DNA from: Zygaena filipendulae
Lineage: Eukaryota > Arthropoda > Insecta > Lepidoptera > Zygaenidae
DNA: 64,000 bases
Assembly (NCBI GenBank): GCA_907165275.2
Contig: OU015664.1
Location: 2,504,001 to 2,568,000, forward strand
Reading direction: 5' to 3'
Part shown: one piece after another, positions 44,401 through 54,200 of the stretch
How positions within the stretch are numbered: position 1 is the first letter of the stretch
How the letters are laid out: each line of letters opens with the position of its first letter
Program-made: the position numbers and the translations under genes
Notes under the pieces: model-generated
The model's database searches: none
What the model saw: only the letters and a program-made list of their open reading frames with translations
What the model was told of the DNA's origin: nothing

Positions 44401-47400
44401 GTAAGGTTTCAGTGCATCTGGAATATTTCTTATATATCTTGGCCAACCGTGCTGAATAAAGTTTTTTAAAGTGGTACAGTTTAAATCTTGAGTAGTTGAA
44501 TTTTCAATGTCTTTTATGCATTTATCAGATATTGGTAGATTTTGTAATGGGTTAATATTTTCTATTATTTCAAATATTTTCATATTCTTTGATTTATCTA
44601 TATCCTTGCATTCTAAGTAGAATCTTGACAAAGCATCTGCCATAATGTTGTCTTTTCCTGAGACAAACTCCAGTTCCAAACTGTACCTTTGTAAAATTAG
44701 TAGCATAGATTGTAGTCGCTTGGGAGCATTGAGTAAAGGTTTTCTAAATATATTTAATAGAGGTTTATGATCAGTTTTGATAACTGTCTTTGTATTACCA
44801 ACAATTAATTGGTCAAACCTTGTACAAGCAAAGACTACGGCCAGGAGCTCCTTCTCTATTTGTGCATATTTTTTTTCAGTTGGAGTCAGGCGTCTCGAAG
44901 CATATGCCACAGGCTGATTTTGTTGAAATAGAGCCACACCTAGGGCTCCTTCGCTGGAATCACATTCAATAATTAATGTTTCATTTTTGTCATAGTATTT
45001 TAGAGTTTTAATATCACTTATTAAAGATTTTAGCTTTTCAAATTCTTTTTGAGTTTTTTTATTCCAGATCCATTCACTTTTTTCATGGGTAAGTTGTCTT
45101 AAATGTGAGGATTCTGCACTCAAATTTGGAATAAATCTGCTGAGGTAAGTCACAACACCTAAAAATCTTTGAAGCTCTTTCTTAGTTTTTGGAGTAGGTA
45201 TGTTCATTATCGCTTCTATTTTAGAGGGATCTGGTTGGAGTCCTTTATTGGTAAAGACATGCCCATAATATTGTACTGATGTCTGTAGCAATTTGGTCTT
45301 GCTTTTGTTTAACTTACAGTTGAACTTAACTAGCCTCTCCATTAGGTTCTCCAAATTTTTGTTGTGATCTAGGACAGCTTCAGACATACTGTCCCCAACT
45401 CCAAACACAAGTAAGTCATCTACCAAGGCCTCAACACCTGTCAATCCCTGAATTATTTCACTCATTTTTATCTGAAAGTAATCAGGTGCAGATGATATAC
45501 CAAATGGGAGAACCTTCCAGCGGTACTTACCAAAAGGTGTCCAAAATGTAGTCAGTTTACTACTCTCTTCTGAAAGATTTAAATGCCAGAAGCCTTTTTT
45601 GACATCAAAAGTAGAGAAAACTTTAGCACGTCCTAATTCAGGTAAGATTTCTTCCACAGTAGTGAATTGATGGTTAGGTCTGTTTATTGCTTTATTCAAT
45701 GGAATTGGGTCTAAGCAAATTCTAAAACTGTCCTTCTTTTGTATAATTAAAATATTGCTCACCCAATCTGTGTGATTTTCTTCTTTTACTATTATTCCTT
45801 CTCTTTCTAGTTTTTTTAATTCTTCTTTTAGTAAAGATCGGAGTGCAACTGGGACTCGGCGAGCTTTTTGTATGACTGATGGGACACTTTCATTTATTTC
45901 TAAGTTAACTTCACCAGAAAAGCTTCCTTTGCCTTCAAAAACAGTATCATATTTTTTGATAATGTTGTGTGTCTCTTGCGAGTAACTACATTTTACTTCT
46001 TTACAGAACTTCACAAGTCCCATTTTAGTGCAAGCTTTACAAGAGAGAAGTGGCATATGGTCATCATGCACAACTTGAAATGTAACTCGGTATTTCTTAA
46101 TCTTGTTTAAAGTTTTAATGCGAAGAGTAATATTTATTTCACCATGAATCATTATGTTATGTCCTCCAAAACTATATAAAGACTTCTGGGATGGTGTCAA
46201 ATTTTTTTGTGTGTAGCCCCTTCCAAAGATATCTTCCAAGTTTTTTAAGCCAATTAAACATTCATCAGCTGCTGTATCCAGCAAGCAAGTAGCTTTAAAC
46301 CAATCTGTTTGCCTTTTGAATTGTAAGACACACTCTGCCAAGTTCTTGTTTCTTTTGTTCATTATTTTATTTATTACCTGTACTTCGTTGTCGCTATCTG
46401 TATCTGAAGAATATTGTGTTCTTGGAGTCTCTTTTAATTCTTTAACTTCCTTCTTTTTCTTGCACACATTTTCACTGTGGTTTCTACCTTTGCAGTTATT
46501 ACAGGTCTTTCCCCATGCTGTGCAATTTTCTTTCTTAAATATATGCATTTTACCACAGAATCTACATTTCCCCTTTTTTATATTTGATATCTCTTCCACC
46601 TTTTTAATTTCAGATGTCGATGCTGTAGATAGATCTTTCACTTGTTTATCTGTGGCCTCTGCAGCACGACACAGGTTCACTGCTTGATTTAATGTAAGAT
46701 TATCTTTTTTTAACAAATCTTTTTTTAAAGTCATATCTTTTATGCCAATGACAATTTTATCCCTTAACATTTCTTCCTTAAAGTCTTTATAATTGCATTC
46801 TTCAATTAATTTTGTGATTTCAGAATAATATATGTCAAACTGTTCATAGGTTTGTTGGTTACGGCTCAAAAAAACATATCTATTATATATAATATTTTTC
46901 TTTGGAACCATTTTTGATGCAATAATTTTTAATATCTCTTCACATGAGCCTGGTTGTGCTTGACTGCTGATGCCGAAGTACGCGTATTTCTTTAGAGCAT
47001 CTTCGCCGATGGCACTAAACAATATACTGATTTTTCTTGGTTCGTCCTCTTTCGGCCACGAAACCATTTTCGTGGCTTTGCAGTAGTTTAGCCATGCAGC
47101 TTCGAATGATTTGAACGCCTCCTCCGGACATGTGTTAATATTTAACGACGCCGGCCATGGTACGTTTACTAAATCTGGCCCACGCAGATGTGCAATTTGT
47201 TTTTGCATTTCTTGAAGAAGCACAGTCTGCTGCTGCACTATTTTCGCGAGATCGGTCTTTTCTTGAGACATTTTTCTGATTTTTAACCGCTGCCACCATG
47301 TTTTAGAATACTTTTATTAGAAAATCTCACATGTCGTTGCATGCCGCCATAGCTCGAATGCCAGCTCTGTGTTGTCTCTTATTTAAAAAGTGACTGACAG

Positions 47401-48215
47401 AGAACTGCTATTCAGCCAATGCCAACAGTTACATAATAGGCCCCTGATCAGGGTTTTTGGACAGGTCGACAGCAAAAAAATATATAAAAACTATTCTTCA
47501 CACCCGTATTTTCTGTTAAGGCCCAGGGGTCAAACTAATGTCACCTAATGTCAAACTACTCCTGCTGGACATGCAAGGATTGTCTTAACGAAGGTCTTTT
47601 TTTTGGATTGACAAAGAGTTTTTAGGCCTTTTGCACATTGTAAGAAATTTTCTTGTGTCTTACATGCATCCGACAAAAATTACTATGCGCGTGTCTTATC
47701 CGACATTTCTTGTAATTTGTACGGTTCCATAATTATAACAACCAAAGCGACACAAGAAAATTTCTTATAATGTGCAAAAGGCCTCAGTGTCCGACCTTCT
47801 GCGATTGCATGGCGCAAACTTGACCCCTGTGAGGTAGCAAAGAATCTAAATAATAACTGTATCCACAGCGTGGTCTATATCCTCCGAGACCATGTCATCA
47901 AAAACGATTTCAACAAGACCTCGTACCTCATGGTATATAACACGTCCATTGACATATTCGCGCGACCGTTGAGTTTGTATCCTGGGATCGTGGACGAATT
48001 GTCGCCGATACATGCAATATTCATCTGGAGGTAAATAATATTTATAACTAGCTGTGCCCCGCGGTTTCACTGACGGGAAAGGTTTTTATACGACAACTTT
48101 TTTTCCCGACATCCGATTTCAATGAAACAAAGCCTATATGTAGCTCCAGGCTAAGCTTAATCTACCTGTGAAAACCGCATGACAATCCGTTCAGTACATT
48201 CAGAGATAATCGCGA

Positions 48216-48248
<33 letters not shown>

Positions 48249-51200
48249 AAAGATTTTAAAAAACCCTTTTTTGTGGTTGGTTACTCTTCGTTTATCGTCG
48301 CCTGTCAGTTTTTGTTAAAAATATTCAATGTACAGAATCGCGAGTTCTACTCTTTATTATAGTATAGATAATACTAGACGTTCCCCGCGGTTTTTTCCGC
48401 GTTGGTGTTGAAGTTCCCGCGAGAATTCCAGAATAAAAATACCCTATGCGCCCTTTAAAAATACCTATGACAACGGGTACGAAAATTTCACTATCGGTTA
48501 AGTTTTTAAGCTGTAAAAGCATAACAAACAAAGTATCATATTTCGTTTTTTAAGAATAAATTATTCTTCCAGATTTGGTTTCATACTGCGACGGGTCGAC
48601 GCAGCATTTATTCACCTGTTTTACTCTTTGCCGTTCACCCTCCCTGTATGGGAGAGTCTGTACCTCATGGTTGGGATATTCACAGTAGTTGCCTACTGCA
48701 TGAACGTAATTGAAAAATATATTATCGGCGGCAATGGAGAGTGCACCGTATGCTATGAATTCCTGGTAGCTATCGGAGCTCACTGTCAACAATGTTAGTA
48801 TTTATGATATTTACCAAAAAAAATGTATTTAGGGGCACCTGATCAGCAAATTCTAATTCATTCTCGTGTTGCGGGTTTGCTGGAAGAAATTTCGCCCATA
48901 TGGAATAAGCATGACCCTTGTAGCTGATCTAGACACGCCGGTAGCGTGTCGAGCCAAGTTCAAGCTAACAGAACTGGCGAGCAGCACCGTGTGTAATATT
49001 ACTTTTACATCAATTTATTACAGTTAATTATGTCCTTGTGTACAGTATTTGTTGAATGAATAAATAATAATAATAATAATCCACTTCACAACACACAGAT
49101 CTACTTGATCCCACACTAAGCTTTAAGCTTGTGTCGTGGAAACCAAGCAAACGTGGTATAAACTACACATTATTACATATATATTATACTATAGATATAT
49201 ACATATATATACATACCCAGACTGGAAAATGGAACCCTGTGTTCATCACACAAAGTCCCCCCCCACCGGGAATCGAACCCGGAACCTCTTGATTGGCGGG
49301 CGCAGGCATTGTGACCATTGCGCCAAACGGGTCGTCTCGTAAATATTATATCAGTTGTCTGGTGCCCAAAGCTTTGCCCAATTCTAAACCAGATGGCTCC
49401 GTGTGAAAATGTCCAAGCATTATTATTATTATTCAATACTAACTGTTCCCCTCGGTTTCACTTCTCGGTTCCCTGACAACGTGTAAGCAAAATTTGTTGA
49501 TGATTTTTTAAGTAATTAAGCCGTGAAAGCGTAAAAATCTAACCAACAAACACACATTCTCATTTTTAATATTAAGTTAAGATTAGGTACCTAACTCAAA
49601 GAAACAAATCATTCAGGTCTACCAACCAATTCGAGACTGTTCTCCCGGCGGGGGGCATACTTCACGTTTTTCGCATTCGCATACGTCATTTACCAGTTCT
49701 ATACATCGAACTTGCTGTCCAACTTGGTCAGTGATAAAAACGGCGGCATGGATTTGGACGTTTTAGCTAAGAGCAGCTATGAATGTGTGGAATTGGAGCA
49801 CGTGGAGGTGCGCTCTGTAAGTATCTAATAATATTACTCAATACGCTCCCAATTCTCTGTTTGTCTTCTGGATGCTCCAAAGTAATGAGCAAGACAGAAA
49901 ATCTTGAGAGGATATAAACACGGGTCCGTTCAGATCAAACCGAAAGTTCTGGAGCACTTCTTTGATCTCACTGTACAAAGAAAGGTATTAAATCCGACGC
50001 ATATAAAGTGATGGCAATGGCGAAAAGACCCTTGTTGTATGAATTGTACAAAAATATATAATAATAAAATATACATAATACATAATTATAGTGGTGCTAA
50101 TATTTATATTAATGTAAAATTACGCGGGACTTGAACGCGATGTTTTTATTACCTTTTTTGCCAGACGTTTCGGTTGAGTTGCATCACGCCGTGGTCAAGT
50201 CCCGCGTAATTTTACATAATATAATGTGCTCAAAACGCGAAAATAAAAAAAAAAAATATTAATGTTTGTAAATTTGGATGTACCGGGATAATCTCTGAAA
50301 CTCTGAAACTATACTGCTTCCTTACCCAAGCCTTTAATTGTTACCGGTATAGAAAACTAAGGAACTTCATATCACATGATCGGGAAAACATCGTAGGCCA
50401 TTTTTGTGGATTTTTTGTCAACTTGGCTATTGGCTAAGAGGAGGAGGTCGATTCCAAAAATTTATTCAATCGAGTTAGTTACGGTGTTCCGTAGTGTTTT
50501 CGAAGAAATTTCAAAGGGACTGGTCCCTTTGAAATTAGAATGATTTGAAGTTAAGGTTTGCGCTGTGTTTTGTACCGTATAAATAAATAAATGGTTAACT
50601 CACTTGCGCATCGAAAATCGGCACCATTCACAGTTCAAACTTAACCTAACCTAACCTTGCATATCAAAGTGCTCGCAAATACAAAACAAAGGTAGGTATT
50701 ATCTGTCTTCATCTTTATGTAAACGCCTAAATGCTATCTGTTTGGAAACGAACCAAAAAAACCAACGTTTTAACGTGATATCACTTCCCTTTTAGCTGTC
50801 TGGTAGGTGTGACGGCCTATTTTCTTGATTATAAAAATTTATGTATCTACCTATACTCATTTTCTCAGTATTTAATTGCAAATATTTCATATTTGTAGTT
50901 TTGGTATGTATTTGTATTTATGTATCCATGTATGTGTATATATGTTTGTGTGCGTGGATGTATGTTTGTTTATATGTATTTATGTATTTCCACATAGATG
51001 TATTTTCGCAAGTCGCATCGCAACCGTAGTCGCACTTTTGCTTATAATGTTAACCTCCTGAGACCCAGAGTACCAAAATTTGTCGGATCTGAGTAATTTT
51101 TTGTTAGGGTGTTATTTGAAGCATCAAAATTAAGAAAATATTAAAAAAAAAAATCCTACCCCCACCACAACCCCAAAATAGGGGTTATCACAGGTGATAC

Positions 51201-54200
51201 TATGGGTCCGAATGAAATTGAATTTTTACATGTATCATTTATTCATAATCATTATTTTTTGTTTGTAAATCATTAAAACAGTTTTTATTAATATTAAAAC
51301 ATAGAAAAATGTTACATTTGGAACATTTTACACAAGTGAGATGGTCACAACCCTTTATCCGACAGTTAGACCAATTGCTTTGGTTTCCTTTGACACAAAC
51401 AAGTAAGTGCTGTGCCTTCTTCAGCCTCATCGAAATGTGAGGAACAGGTTCCACAAGTCTGCACTTCTCAGAAGAAGACGTGGGGACATTTTTTACTTGT
51501 TCTGCTAGCCTCAGAGGTAGCGGAATATCACGTGAACTGCTGCGCGTAGTATACGTTCCAGACTAGAGCACAGTACCAAGGGTGGTTTAGGTGGTTTAGC
51601 CAAATCCATTTTGAAGTCCAGGTATTGCATGATTAGCTATGGGGGTTGTCCAAGTTTCATGGCATCGTAACGGTACACTATCCATACTGAAGCAGCAACA
51701 GCAGCTGGAGAAGTACCTATTGATGAGAAGTTTGAACGAAGGTAGTTCTTCTGGTGATGGATCAGTTTGCCGGGTATTATCGAAGTTCTCCAAGCTCATC
51801 CATGTCAAAGGCTGATTAATAGCTCACCGAGAAGCAGAAGTACGAGATGAATGGGCAACATTGGAAAGGGACTCTTCATCAGACTCTGCCCAGTCGCTTT
51901 CAGATTCTCGGAGTGCCACGTCTTCGTTGACACCTTCCATATTAACATGCAGGTCTTCATCCTCCTCTTCCTCGTCAATGTCTGTCACGATCTGACACGT
52001 CAAGATTCAATAGTCAGTCTAAAATGAGATGATCCCTCAAACCTAAAAAAGCATATTTTTTAGTGTTGAGTGCCCAAAGTATCATCTATGATATAAAGAA
52101 ATATCCGTTGAACAAACTATCTAAAGAGGAAAACTATTACAACTTTTTTTCTAAATACACTTCGTCGATACCTGTACTATTGCAAACAATCAAAAAAACA
52201 CCATAAACTTAGTAAAAAAAAAATATTTACCTCATTGATTTGCCGACAGGTCAGTGCACGCAAAACTAATTACATTGGAATGAATGTAAACAGTAGTGAA
52301 AAACTATTTAATCAGCCGTAGACACCTGTGATCAACAGGCCGTATTATCTAGTTTATCAATCAGTAGGTAATTTTTCAATAAAACGCTAGATCGTACTTA
52401 AATAAATTATTTTAGCCAAGTATCATAGGTGATACCGGGGGTCTCAGGAGGTTACAGTGGTGAATACGTTGTTGGCACATATTTATTTTCATTTTACTCA
52501 TATTTTTGTAAACCTTTTGTTCGTGTTGTTTTGTTTGTATTCGTTAAAAAAAAAAAGAAAAATATTTTGCTTCCCACTTTTATTAATGCCACGTTGATTT
52601 CGTGTTTTGTGTGTTGTAAAATTAAAATAATATTTGAGTTTTTTTATAGATAATCACGTCGATCCCGCGTGTGATAGAGGATAAGTTATCTAAGAGCAAG
52701 GTAATGAGCTTAGAGTCGGCTCTGGGAGCGGTTCTAAAAGGCACAACAGCTCTCCTGTCAGATTATAGTTCCGTTTACCCTACTATCAGAAGATGTGAGT
52801 AGACGAGCTTGTTTTTAATATAATACTGGATGTATTGGCATATTTTTACACTAGCTGGTTGCTGCGGTTTCACCTACGTTAACCGATCAGTTGCAGATGG
52901 CATTACAGGCGTGTCATTATCTTCTAATTAGGAAGAGGAAAGATTTGATATTTTGTTTGTTTGTTACGGTTTAATTCAAAAACTACTGAACCGATTTCAA
53001 AAATTCTTTCACCATTAGACAGCTACATTATCCCTGAGTAACATAGGCAATATTGTAATCCGGAATTCCCGCGGGAACTCCGAAATTATCGAGGATATAA
53101 CCGCGCGGGACAGCTAGTACCTAATATTATAAACATTTGAATTTTTTTGTTTGTTAGGATTTAACTCAAAAATACTGGATCGATTTCAAAAATTCTTTCA
53201 CCATTAGAATGCTACATTATCCCTGAGTAATTGGTTATATTGTAACCCGGAATTCTTGCGGGCACTCCTAAATTACCGCGGGTGATATAAAAGATCTACG
53301 TGTTATGCTTTTCTGTACCCCTGAAACCTGGATGCCAAATTTCATCGTGATCACTTGAGTATTTAAGGCGTGAAAGAGTAGAAAACAAACACACCCACAT
53401 CCGCAATTATATAATACTAGCTGTGCCCCGCGGTTTCACCCGTGTCAGTTTTGGAATTCCCGCAGGAACTCCATAGTAGCCTAAATTACTCCTTATAATA
53501 TCAGCAAATCAGTGAAAGTCCCGTCAAAGTTGGTCTAGCCGTTTCGGAGATTCACCCGCGTGAGTTTCGGAATTCCCGCAGGATCACTTTATATCATAGG
53601 CTTAGGAACCTTTGCGGACGCAGGCAGAACAACCCGCCAAAGTTTCATCACAATCGGACCAACAGTTTAGAAACGCATAGAGAACAAACAATGATTTTTA
53701 TTCTATTCTATTCTATTTATAAAGAAGATTAGTTTGGATGTATGGATAGTTTTTCTATAAGCGTTTTAGGTATGTTAGACTGTGTGCACGAAATAGTAAT
53801 CCCAAAGGAGGTAAGTTCCATTTGTTGCTGATGTAGGTACTTTATAGCTCTTAGCTATATTACTGTAATAACAATATAATATTTACTAAAAGATTTTATA
53901 TTGACAATATTAAAATGGCTTGGAAGCTTTCGTGTCACCAGTCGTTAAATTTTGTCTTCCTTTGTATCAATCATAGAGCACATAATTTAACTAGAGAGGA
54001 CATGTAGAAAACGGTGAAGAATTTTGAAAAAGGTGACTAAGTAAAAAATTACCCATAAAGCGTTTAATACATTTCTTTACGTTAATGAATGTTTTAGTGC
54101 GTGATAAATAGTTTTGTGTGCGAAAAACTAAACCGGCAACATAGGTTTTCACCTGTTTTCATACTAAACTAAGTTGATGTCCCTTCTATCTATATTATCT

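Larger units (their letters stand above)
42796..47427 (-). mobile_element. Ty3/Gypsy-type LTR retrotransposon, apparently intact
   Basis: Bounded by two 129-bp LTRs (42796-42924 and 47299-47427) that appear identical base for base, beginning TGTTGGCATTGG and ending TTCTAAAACA on the minus strand. The 5-bp target duplication GTTAC lies at 42791-42795 and 47428-47432. Just inside the 5' LTR, TGGTGGCAGCGG is a likely primer-binding site for a tRNA 3' end. One uninterrupted ORF fills the inside. Identical LTRs mean a very recent insertion, in antisense in intron 1 of the receptor gene. Confidence 0.93.

Noticed and set aside
49258..49336. Possible functional tRNA gene on the minus strand
   Set aside because: A- and B-box-like words are present, but it continues into a SINE body with a relative at 8985 and has no clear cloverleaf.
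50841..51061. Overlapping plus-strand open frames rich in Tyr, Met, Cys and Val
   Set aside because: They come from a TATGTATT-type low-complexity run, not from a protein-coding exon.
53771..53811. 41-bp block with exon-like borders between receptor exons 5 and 6
   Set aside because: Its phases do not fit either neighbour, and exons 5 and 6 join directly to a continuous family-like S2 sequence.
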